Shown here in pieces: positions 1 to 5,178 of a stretch of DNA of 6,391 nt. The notes under the pieces were generated by a model that saw only the letters and a program-made list of their open reading frames with translations, searched no databases and was not told the origin of the DNA. The DNA is taken from the NCBI GenBank assembly GCA_023474015.1, contig JAMCYN010000110.1:1-6391 (forward strand), read 5' to 3'. How positions within the stretch are numbered: position 1 is the first letter of the stretch; every line of letters starts with the position of its first letter. The DNA is from Armatimonadota bacterium. GTDB taxonomy: Bacteria; Armatimonadota; UBA5829. The translations under genes and the position numbers were made by a program.

Positions 1-56
1 GCCGAAAACCGCCTCCGGCCACTCGCCGATGATACTTCCGGATTAGGAACACTCAT
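1..56 (-). CDS. possible 5' end of a gene leaving the window
   Basis: An ATG on the minus strand (54-56) opens a frame that stays open to the left edge; it starts MSVPNPEVSSASGRRRF. A weak AGG lies 5 bases upstream of the ATG. Eighteen codons are too few to recognise a family. The plus strand is also open from base 1 to a TAA at 208-210, but its second half runs through the pyrimidine-rich repeat and reads as low-complexity Leu/Arg/Ser, so I consider it less likely. Which strand is coded here, if either, cannot be settled from this window. Confidence 0.2.
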   Translation of the reverse strand, partial: MSVPNPEVSSASGRRRFS

Positions 57-74
57 CCGAACCTGCTTGTCCGC

Positions 75-147
75 CGATTTGGTGAGCCCTCCACTACGTT
101 CGGCTTCGCTTCGCTCAGCCTCACTCCGCTCCAGTCTCACCAAATCG
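75..147. repeat. 12-bp perfect inverted repeat with a 49-base strand-asymmetric loop
   Basis: CGATTTGGTGAG at 75-86 is perfectly complementary to CTCACCAAATCG at 136-147. The loop (87-135) is strongly pyrimidine-rich on the plus strand. On the minus strand it reads as repeated purine-rich words such as GAGCGGAGTGAG and GAGCGAAGCGAAG. A short inner stem is possible between GGCT (102-105) and AGCC (117-120). There is no T-tract beside either arm, so it is not a standard intrinsic terminator. It looks like a dispersed intergenic element, which is an inference. Confidence 0.5.
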
Positions 148-210
148 ATCTTCTCTGCTGCATTCACTTCTCGTCTAAACAATCTAAGCCTCCTCCGCCC
201 TCTACACTAA

Positions 211-528
211 TTATACAGGGGAGGCTGTTTCATACATGTTGGCACAGAGGGGATCTTCGCACTCATCGAACGCGAGGCACGCAGGAATCTTCCCAGCCCC
301 ACCGACAAAATCGACGATCTCCTGGCCGGGCACGTCCCAGCCAGGCCCACGGGACAGAACATATTCCGAGCATTCCTGGGTTTCCACGCCATCGTCATAG
401 CCCACGCCGATCAACGCGTATTCAGATTGCCGCCACTAAGACCGGTCCAGGCCACCCTGCTCAGACTCCTTGGCATACACCAAATTCGATATGGCTGAAC
501 CAATATTACAACCAGGGCGGTGAGTCAA
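211..528 (-). pseudogene. possible amber-interrupted or decayed small gene, no recognised family
   Basis: On the minus strand a TTG at 526-528 opens a frame reading THRPGCNIGSAISN and onward to a TAG at 436-438. The same frame then stays open for another 74 codons to a TAA at 211-213. The second part has a natural-looking composition: SEYALIGVGYDDG near its start, scattered Asp and Glu, five Cys, three Trp, and few rare codons. No domain is recognisable. It could be a small gene starting at the TTG at 412-414, a pseudogene with one nonsense mutation, or a chance open frame. There is no convincing SD before either start. The lack of upstream coding signal beyond a TGA at 532-534 argues against a long ancestral gene in this frame. 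Confidence 0.25.
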
Positions 529-553
529 AACTCAACCGCGAAATCTAAGCCTA

Positions 554-634
554 GTGTCCACACTTTTTGAACAGACACTGCTTACAGAACAGGAAATCGC
601 CGTAGCACTCGGCATCGGAATGAAGAATGAGTAA
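554..634 (+). CDS. possible 26-residue peptide overlapping the next gene
   Basis: A GTG at 554-556 begins a short frame, VSTLFEQTLLTEQEIAVAL, ending at a TAA (632-634). The frame is open from 524, after a TGA at 521-523. The stop overlaps the start of the following gene in the arrangement ATGAGTAA, where the ATG is at 627. The LTEQEIAVALGI stretch looks like a helix-turn-helix segment, but the length is too small to name a family. It could be a leader peptide that couples translation to the next gene, the tail of a decayed gene, or chance. No strong SD was seen. Confidence 0.2.
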   Translation: MSTLFEQTLLTEQEIAVALGIGMKNE

Positions 635-1256
635 TCGACGGAGTCGGCGAAACAAACAGGTCTCCGGCTATCAGCAACCTGCCCATGTGCCGGAACCAAC
701 AGCAGCCGACATAGCGCAAAAAGTGAAGTCTTTTCGGCAGCCAGGCCCCGCCGTTAGCATGCAGGCGTCGACAGGCACGAGATTTCTGAAGACGGTGAGT
801 AAAGGGAGTTGCCGAGAGACTCGCGATTTCTCGGAAGATGAGCGCCTCACGCCCAACGCGCCTACCTCGGTTCCGAGTGCAGACTCACCTGACCGATTTG
901 ATCAGTTGCAGAGTGACGTGAATGACGTACGTAGTAGTCTAGGCAGCATCGAGGAGAAAGTTGTTGAGCGACTGAAAGACAAAGCTGTTAGTGAAGTGCT
1001 GAAGACGTTGATATTGCCCGCCATCATCGCATTAGTCTTCTTCATCGGGGGACTGTTTTTTACTTATAGCCAGGCTGTTAATGGAGTGCGTGCCGAAATA
1101 GATCGCGTTATCTACCTATATATTCGCGAAGCGCGGCAAGAGAATCGGGAAGAAACTGACCGAAAAATCGAAGAATTGAGCGCAACATTCCGTGGCAGCA
1201 GCCATGGCCCCAAACCAACTTCTTCAGCGACAGAAAAAACACGTGTATCACCGTAG
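627..1256 (+). CDS. single-pass membrane protein of unknown function
   Basis: I do not recognise a family for this 209-residue protein. It has a very basic N-terminus (MSNRRSRRNK) and a low-complexity Pro/Ser-rich stretch to about residue 88. A helical, possibly coiled-coil, segment follows at about 91-124, rich in Asp, Glu, Lys and Val. Then comes one strong membrane helix at about 127-148, centred on PAIIALVFFIGGLFFTYS. A second charged helix at about 153-187 is followed by a polar tail. There is no cleavable signal peptide, so the protein is probably anchored by its central helix with a long basic N-terminal part. Residue distribution does not settle the topology. The start is chosen because the frame begins here; only a weak GGA lies upstream (617-619). 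Third codon positions are visibly less G/C-rich than in the neighbouring genes, which fits accessory or fast-evolving DNA. It could be a structural or scaffold protein, but that is speculation. Confidence 0.6.
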   Translation: MSNRRSRRNKQVSGYQQPAHVPEPTAADIAQKVKSFRQPGPAVSMQASTGTRFLKTVSKGSCRETRDFSEDERLTPNAPTSVPSADSPDRFDQLQSDVNDVRSSLGSIEEKVVERLKDKAVSEVLKTLILPAIIALVFFIGGLFFTYSQAVNGVRAEIDRVIYLYIREARQENREETDRKIEELSATFRGSSHGPKPTSSATEKTRVSP

Positions 1257-1331
1257 TCTGACCCCTTGAATTGTCGCGTGTCGCGTTACTCAGCGCGCCG
1301 AAACACCGAACGTTTGGACACAACTCGGTTC

Positions 1332-1368
1332 GTCTGGGAAATCCGTTCCCGGACGCCTATTCCCAGAC
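1332..1368. repeat. perfect 9-bp hairpin in the spacer before the exporter gene
   Basis: GTCTGGGAA (1332-1340) pairs perfectly with TTCCCAGAC (1360-1368). Inside it a second short stem, TCCG (1342-1345) with CGGA (1350-1353), closes a TTCC loop. No run of T follows, so this is not a classic intrinsic terminator. It lies 76 bases after the stop of the membrane-protein gene and about 100 bases before the exporter start, so it may end or stabilise the upstream transcript. The rest of the 1257-1470 spacer shows no clear promoter. Confidence 0.45.
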
Positions 1369-1459
1369 ATCCGATCTGCCATACATCGCTCCACAATTCC
1401 GTACGCCTCAGAAGGCAATCGCCATCTCCGCGCCTAAGTAGGTAATGTAAGTACTACCC

Positions 1460-1468
1460 GGTGGTGAG
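1460..1468 (+). promoter_or_regulatory. ribosome binding site supporting a TTG start
   Basis: GGTGGTGAG contains a GGTGG core six bases before the TTG at 1471. An in-frame TGA at 1465-1467 excludes any start further upstream, so the TTG at 1471 is the earliest possible start. A second in-frame TTG at 1483 is possible but worse placed. Confidence 0.45.
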
Positions 1469-1470
1469 CA

Positions 1471-2730
1471 TTGGCTGAGCAATTGACCGAATCTATAGTT
1501 CTCAAACCATGGCGTGGGCCGAGGGGGCTGCGGGCTTTCAGGCACCGCAATTTCACGCTGTACTGGATTGGACAGGTGATCTCGTTCACGGGATCGTGGA
1601 TGCAGTCCGTGGCGATGGGGTGGTTGGTGCTGAAGCTCACGGGTTCGGCGTGGCACTTGGGAGTGGTCGGCGCGATGGCGACGATCCCCGTGCTGATATT
1701 CGGCCTCCCGGCGGGCACGCTGGCGGACCGCCTCGACAAGCGCAAGATTGTGATTGTAACCCAGACCCTGGCGATGATTCAGGCGCTGGTTCTCGCGGCG
1801 CTCAACTTCTCGGGACTGATACAAGTCTGGCACGTGATGGTGCTTGCGGCGTTCGCGGGGACCGTCAACGCATTCGACAACCCCATTCGCCAGTCGATGA
1901 TCGCCGAACTGGTCGATTGCGATAAGGACGACCTGATGAACGCAATCGCCCTGAGTTCGGCGGCGTTTAACGGGGCCAGGATTGTCGGCCCCGCATTGGC
2001 GGGGATTCTGGTGGTCGCGTTTGGGACCGCGAACTGCTTTCTGCTCAATGGCATCAGTTATATCGCGGCGCTGGTAGCGCTGCTGCTGATAACCTCGAAA
2101 TCGGCCTGCGCGGGAGATGACGGTCAATCTATGTTCCTGCAGATCAAGCAGGGCCTGGCCTACACCGGAAGGCACGGGCTGATACGGGACTTGCTGATAA
2201 TGACGGGGGTGGCGAGTCTGTTCGGAGGGCAACTCGGAACGATGATGCCGTTGTTCGCGAATGGTGTGTTGCACGTTGGGGCGAAGGGCTACGGAATCCT
2301 CATGGCGGTAGGCGGTGTGGGGGCGCTGATCGGCGCGGGCGTGACCGCCCTGGCTGGCCATCGATTCAAGCAACGAACTATAGTTATGGTCGGCGCGTTC
2401 GTAGCGGGTGCCGGGCTGCTTATGTTCTCCAGGTGCGGGAACTACTACCTGGCGATTGGGTTTCTGATAATGTTTGGTTTCGGCACGATGCTTTTTTTCA
2501 ACGTATCCAACAGCATGGTCCAGGCCGCCTCGCCCGATAGCCTTCGCGGGCGCGTGATCAGCGTGCGAAACTTCGTTTTCTTCGGGCTGACGCCGGCTGG
2601 GGCGCTGCTGGTCGGCTACCTGGCGCAGCACTACGGGGTGCAAGACGCGGTCACACTGGGCGCGGCGGCATGCCTTGGGTCGGTGATATACTTCAGTTTG
2701 TTTTCCAAAGCCATAAGGAATGCAGAATGA
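1471..2730 (+). CDS. MFS transporter of the MFS_3 / DHA3 (EntS-like) family
   Basis: This is a 419-residue inner-membrane permease, close to the usual length for the family and apparently complete. Relatives are proton-driven exporters of drugs, siderophores or other small molecules; the substrate here cannot be read from sequence. The N-terminus has the family opening LRAFRHRNFTLYWIGQ at about 20-35, followed by GSWMQ. Motif A of the major facilitator superfamily is at about 78-92 (GLPAGTLADRLDKRK). The typical loop NAFDNPIRQSMIAELV is at about 133-148, and the segment ending in GARIVGPALAG is at about 168-178. Hydrophobic segments repeat through the protein consistent with 12 helices, with a soluble loop at about 209-235 between the two halves. 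In the second half, SPDSLRGRVISVRN (about 354-367) is also typical. It appears to be transcribed alone. The last codons and the stop lie within a tandem repeat, so the terminal RNAE tail is probably not conserved. Confidence 0.9.
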   Translation: MAEQLTESIVLKPWRGPRGLRAFRHRNFTLYWIGQVISFTGSWMQSVAMGWLVLKLTGSAWHLGVVGAMATIPVLIFGLPAGTLADRLDKRKIVIVTQTLAMIQALVLAALNFSGLIQVWHVMVLAAFAGTVNAFDNPIRQSMIAELVDCDKDDLMNAIALSSAAFNGARIVGPALAGILVVAFGTANCFLLNGISYIAALVALLLITSKSACAGDDGQSMFLQIKQGLAYTGRHGLIRDLLIMTGVASLFGGQLGTMMPLFANGVLHVGAKGYGILMAVGGVGALIGAGVTALAGHRFKQRTIVMVGAFVAGAGLLMFSRCGNYYLAIGFLIMFGFGTMLFFNVSNSMVQAASPDSLRGRVISVRNFVFFGLTPAGALLVGYLAQHYGVQDAVTLGAAACLGSVIYFSLFSKAIRNAE

Positions 2731-2786
2731 TGAATGCAGAATGATGAATGGGGAAGGGACTCCCTTCATTCCGCATTCTGCAATTC
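2718..2786. repeat. 14-bp tandem direct repeat leading into an imperfect hairpin
   Basis: GAATGCAGAATGAT occurs twice back to back (2718-2731 and 2732-2745), followed by a partial third copy (GAATG). The second copy also forms one arm of a hairpin. TGCAGAATG (2735-2743) pairs with CATTCTGCA (2774-2782), GAATG (2746-2750) with CATTC (2767-2771), and AAGGG (2754-2758) with CCCTT (2762-2766) around an ACT loop. There is one 2-base mismatch and a GGG bulge. The element supplies the stop codon of the exporter gene. No T-tract follows. It may act as a transcript 3' end or mRNA stabiliser, and it resembles a dispersed intergenic repeat. Confidence 0.6.
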
Positions 2787-2853
2787 CCCGTCCCCTAGTA
2801 CAATTACCTGATTTGAGTCCAATCAGAGGAAAAGCACAGCCTGGTGGGTAAGA

Positions 2854-2859
2854 TATAAT
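2854..2859 (+). promoter_or_regulatory. candidate -10 box (TATAAT) for rluD
   Basis: There is an exact TATAAT in an AT-rich pocket of otherwise GC-rich sequence. The hexamer 17 bases upstream (2831-2836, AAAGCA) is a poor -35, and there is no extended -10 TG. If this box is used, transcription would begin near 2866 and give a leader of about 240 bases before rluD. Confidence 0.35.
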
Positions 2860-2948
2860 TGTCCGACCAGTTGTGTGGTGGTTGGGAATAGGCTGCTCCT
2901 CGCGGGTCACAAATAACTTGCGAAGTCAGCACGCGAAGGGGGATCGCT

Positions 2949-3059
2949 ATGGTCCTTCTCCATGACCATGAGCCCCGGATGCTTTCGGGGCGTGTGGCGG
3001 ACAAAGAGCCAGGTAACACGAGAAGTTCGGGGCAACTTCGATTCTCGAGAGCTTGGCTC
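2949..3059 (+). ncRNA. candidate structured leader RNA upstream of rluD
   Basis: Three stem-loops follow each other. ATGGTC (2949-2954) pairs with GACCAT (2964-2969). GCCCCG (2972-2977) pairs with CGGGGC (2986-2991). A compound stem has GAGCCA (3006-3011) with TGGCTC (3054-3059) outside. Inside it is either CGAGAA (3019-3024) with TTCTCG (3042-3047) or GAAGTT (3022-3027) with AACTTC (3034-3039). The loop of the last form is CGGGGC (3028-3033), a second copy of the partner of GCCCCG, so an alternative long-range pairing is possible. It matches no riboswitch or RNA family that I recognise. The evidence is base pairing only, without any comparative support. Confidence 0.3.
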
Positions 3060-3106
3060 ATTTCTTGTACGCAGGTATTGGTCTCGATCTTGTCTAATCC
3101 TCTTAC

Positions 3107-4090
3107 GTGGATACCAGAGAACTAATCGTCGAACCCGATGGCGGCGGGCGCTTGGATATATACATCGCCGAGCGCGTGCCGGAACTGTCGCGGTCTTATG
3201 TCCAAAAGCTTATCAACAACGGCCATGTGCTGGTTAATGGGTCTGAGCAACGGCCCGGATACAAGCTCCAGCTCGGAGATCACATCGACATCACGATACC
3301 TCCCGCCGAGCCGACCGAGATCGAGGCCGAGGAAATCCCCCTCGACATCCTCTATGAGGACGACCAGATCATCGTGATCAACAAGCCCAAGGGCATGACC
3401 GTCCACCCCGCGCCGGGGAGCAAACATGGCACGCTGGTCAACGCGGTCCTTGCGCATAGCGAGGACCTGTCAGGCATTGGCGGAGTGGAGCGGCCGGGTA
3501 TCGTTCACCGGCTGGACAAGGACACCTCCGGCCTGCTTGTTGTAGCGAAGACGGACACCGCGCACGCCTCCCTTCAGAAGCAGATCCAGGCCCGAACGGC
3601 GGAACGCAAATACATCGCCCTGGTCTGGGGGGCAACCAAGTTCAACGAGGCCGTCGTCGACGCGCCCATCGGCCGCCACCCCACCGACCGTCAAAAGATG
3701 GCCGTAATCAAGGATACCAGTCGCTACACCTCTCGGGAGGCGATCACGAACCTCAAGGTGATGGAGCGCTTTCGGGACTTCACGCTGCTCGAAGCGAAGC
3801 TCGACACGGGCCGGACGCATCAGATCAGGGTGCACTGTTCGTTCATCGGGCATCCGGTCGTCGGCGACCCGGTCTACGGCGGCACGAAGCGGGCGATTCC
3901 GTCGTCATATAGCAAAATCGAGCATAGGGAACTATCCAGCCATATCGAGCAACTCCATGGCCAGGCTCTGCACGCGTACTCGCTGTCGTTCGATCACCCA
4001 GTCACGGGCAAGCGCCTGAGCTTCAACGCTCCCATACCGAGCGACATGGAGTCCCTCATAGTCTGGCTCAGGAAGAATGTAGAAGGGTGA
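3107..4090 (+). CDS. rluD: 23S rRNA pseudouridine synthase, RluD-like (RluA family with S4 domain)
   Basis: This 327-residue cytoplasmic enzyme is the usual length for RluD. Family members convert specific uridines to pseudouridine; RluD modifies helix 69 of 23S rRNA. An S4 RNA-binding domain spans about residues 14-65 (LSRSYVQKLINNGHVLVNG). The catalytic domain spans about 80-315. Its hallmark is GIVHRLDKDTSGLLVVAK at about 131-148, with the catalytic Asp at 137. The family motifs AERKYIALVWG (about 165-175) and GRTHQIRVH (235-243), then GHPVVGDPVYG (about 248-258), are intact. The start is the GTG at 3107: an in-frame TAA at 3095-3097 blocks anything earlier. There is no good SD, unlike the downstream genes. 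RluC and other S4-containing RluA relatives share this layout, so the exact target uridines are inferred. The gene has its own non-coding leader and ends at a large inverted repeat. Confidence 0.88.
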   Translation: MDTRELIVEPDGGGRLDIYIAERVPELSRSYVQKLINNGHVLVNGSEQRPGYKLQLGDHIDITIPPAEPTEIEAEEIPLDILYEDDQIIVINKPKGMTVHPAPGSKHGTLVNAVLAHSEDLSGIGGVERPGIVHRLDKDTSGLLVVAKTDTAHASLQKQIQARTAERKYIALVWGATKFNEAVVDAPIGRHPTDRQKMAVIKDTSRYTSREAITNLKVMERFRDFTLLEAKLDTGRTHQIRVHCSFIGHPVVGDPVYGGTKRAIPSSYSKIEHRELSSHIEQLHGQALHAYSLSFDHPVTGKRLSFNAPIPSDMESLIVWLRKNVEG

Positions 4091-4250
4091 AGGGAATCCT
4101 ATCACGAAAACCCGAAATAACCGAAATCCCGAAAGGGAATTTAGAGTTAAGAATGAGCGAATGGATTGTCTTAATTGATAGCCCACAGATTCCCTCATAT
4201 TCCAAATTTCGGGATTTCGCTCTTTCGGGCTTTCGCGATTAAGTCCCTTC
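4089..4250. repeat. large interrupted inverted repeat between rluD and the DUF951 gene
   Basis: The arms at 4101-4134 and 4207-4239 match at about 29 of 34 positions. They include a 13-bp perfect core, CGAAATCCCGAAA (4122-4134 with 4207-4219), plus CCCGAAA (4111-4117 with 4223-4229) and CGAAA (4105-4109 with 4231-4235). An outer 7-bp stem, GAAGGGA (4089-4095) with TCCCTTC (4244-4250), starts within the rluD stop codon and ends just before the next gene's SD. Further inner pairs are GGGAAT (4135-4140) with ATTCCC (4189-4194) and TTAAGA (4147-4152) with TCTTAA (4169-4174). The short CCCGAAA words repeat within each arm. It looks like a dispersed repeat family, which is an inference. Confidence 0.65.
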
Positions 4251-4251
4251 C

Positions 4252-4255
4252 GGAG
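4252..4255 (+). promoter_or_regulatory. Shine-Dalgarno site that fixes the DUF951 start
   Basis: GGAG ends six bases before the ATG at 4262. This favours 4262 over the earlier in-frame start at 4175, which would add 29 residues encoded by the inverted repeat and absent from the family. Confidence 0.6.
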
Positions 4256-4261
4256 AGCTAT

Positions 4262-4441
4262 ATGAAAGTCGGAGATATGGCCATAATGCGAAAGCCACAT
4301 GCTTGCGGGTCGTATGAATGGGAAATAGTAAGGGTGGGGGCGGATATCGGGGTTAAATGCCTCAAGTGCGGTCACAGGGTGATGCTGGACCGAACCTACT
4401 TCAACAAGCGCGTGAAGAGGATCGTCGAACAGGAGGTTTGA
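4262..4441 (+). CDS. DUF951 family small protein, probable zinc binder
   Basis: This 59-residue protein matches the pattern I know for DUF951 along its whole length: KPHACGSYEWEIVRVGADI (about 11-29), then KCLKCGHRVMLDR (32-44), then a basic tail NKRVKRIV. Three cysteines (15, 33, 36) and a histidine (38) are placed as in a small metal-binding fold. Zinc binding is plausible but is inferred, not shown. The molecular function of the family is not known to me. The ATG at 4262 is chosen because it has a GGAG at the right distance and gives the family's normal length. The stop is one base before the start of the DUF72 gene, and the last codons carry that gene's SD, so the two are almost certainly co-transcribed. 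Confidence 0.88.
   Translation: MKVGDMAIMRKPHACGSYEWEIVRVGADIGVKCLKCGHRVMLDRTYFNKRVKRIVEQEV
4431..4436 (+). promoter_or_regulatory. consensus Shine-Dalgarno site for the DUF72 gene inside the DUF951 gene
   Basis: AGGAGG is six bases before the ATG at 4443 and lies within the last codons of the upstream gene. It is the strongest ribosome binding site in the window and suggests coupled but efficient translation of the second gene. Confidence 0.75.
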
Positions 4442-4442
4442 G

Positions 4443-5168
4443 ATGCCTCGGCTCTATTGCGGGACCAGCGGCTGGAACTACGATGACTGGCGAAAGCGAT
4501 TCTATCCGGCGGATGTGTCGCCTGCAAACTGGCTGCGATACTACTCCATGCATTTCGATACGGTCGAGATCAACTACTCATTCTACCGCCTGCCCGAGCG
4601 CGGGACGTTCGAGCGCTGGCGCGACGAGGCTTCAGAGGGCTTCACGTTCGCTGTCAAGGCGAGTCGCTACCTGACCCACATGAAGAAACTCAAGGACCCC
4701 GAGGACCCTCTGAACAAAGTCCTTACCCACTCCGCGGGACTCGGCGAGAAGCGCGGTCCGATACTCTATCAATTGCCTCCATACTGGCACGCCGATCTGA
4801 TTCGTTTGGAGAGCTTCCTCAAACTGCTGCCGGGGGACGTCAGGCACGTGTTTGAGTTCAGGGACGACACATGGCACAACGAGCAGGTTTGGTCGACCCT
4901 CGCCCGATATTCCGCAGGCTACTGCATAATGGACGCGCCGGGCCTTCCGCTGCATATAAAGACTACTTCCGACTTCAGCTACATTCGCATGCACTCGGGC
5001 GGCGAGGCGACAAAGGGCAACTACACGGACGGTCACCTGTCCAACTGCGCGCGGCAGATCGAGACGCTGCTCGAGCGGGGTGATGTATACATCTACTTCA
5101 ACAACGATCAATGCGCCTTCGCCGTGAACAACGCGCTTACGCTGAAGAAGATGGTCATTGGTGTGTAA
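4443..5168 (+). CDS. DUF72 (YecE-like) family protein
   Basis: This 241-residue cytoplasmic protein is full length for DUF72, a TIM-barrel-like family whose reaction I do not know. Family signatures run through the whole chain: CGTSGWNYDDW (about 6-16) and FYP; FDTVEINYSFYRLP (38-51); FTFAVKASRYLTHMKKL (67-83); GPILYQLPP (105-113); the EFR triad region (138-140) followed by a Trp; YIRMHSGG (180-187); and a C-terminal YIYFNNDQCAFAVNNA (216-231). No hallmark is missing. It starts one base after the DUF951 stop and carries a consensus SD. It ends 10 bases before the stop of the convergent gene, with no room for a separate terminator hairpin between them. Confidence 0.9.
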   Translation: MPRLYCGTSGWNYDDWRKRFYPADVSPANWLRYYSMHFDTVEINYSFYRLPERGTFERWRDEASEGFTFAVKASRYLTHMKKLKDPEDPLNKVLTHSAGLGEKRGPILYQLPPYWHADLIRLESFLKLLPGDVRHVFEFRDDTWHNEQVWSTLARYSAGYCIMDAPGLPLHIKTTSDFSYIRMHSGGEATKGNYTDGHLSNCARQIETLLERGDVYIYFNNDQCAFAVNNALTLKKMVIGV

Positions 5169-5178
5169 TTACATCACC

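Larger units (their letters stand above)
2731..3106 (+). other. non-coding spacer and probable long leader of rluD
   Basis: This 376-base stretch has no convincing gene on either strand. It contains, in order, the hairpin after the exporter gene; a 6-bp stem-loop, CTGATT (2808-2813) with AATCAG (2821-2826); a TATAAT box (2854-2859); and a cluster of stem-loops at 2949-3059. Short open frames that cross it run into rluD in a different frame and do not look coding. lspA, which precedes rluD in many bacteria, is absent here. Confidence 0.5.

Noticed and set aside
181..552. An 11-bp direct repeat, AATCTAAGCCT, at 181-191 and 542-552 flanking the interrupted frame, possible target-site duplication
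   Set aside because: A few 11-bp matches are expected by chance in a window of this size. There are no terminal inverted repeats or transposase beside it.
1408..2910. A 500-codon open frame on the minus strand antisense to the exporter gene
   Set aside because: Its translation is His/Arg/Gln-rich with no domain, as expected when a GC-rich gene is read on the opposite strand. The plus strand carries an unmistakable MFS protein.
3006..3060. A tRNA-like look (paired ends GAGCCA/TGGCTC and a TTCGATTC stretch)
   Set aside because: At 54 bases it is too short for a tRNA. There is no D-arm or anticodon arm, and the T-loop consensus is not met.
2962..3237. A 91-codon plus-strand frame running from the spacer into rluD
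   Set aside because: It is out of frame with rluD, very Arg-rich and lacks family features. The region is better explained as a structured leader plus the rluD start.
3122..3853. Minus-strand open frames antisense to rluD
   Set aside because: They are shadows of a GC-rich gene. No domain, start signal or ribosome binding site supports them.
4175..4261. An upstream in-frame start adding 29 residues to the DUF951 protein
   Set aside because: The extension is encoded by the arm of the inverted repeat, lacks an SD and is not part of the family. The ATG at 4262 has a well-placed GGAG.
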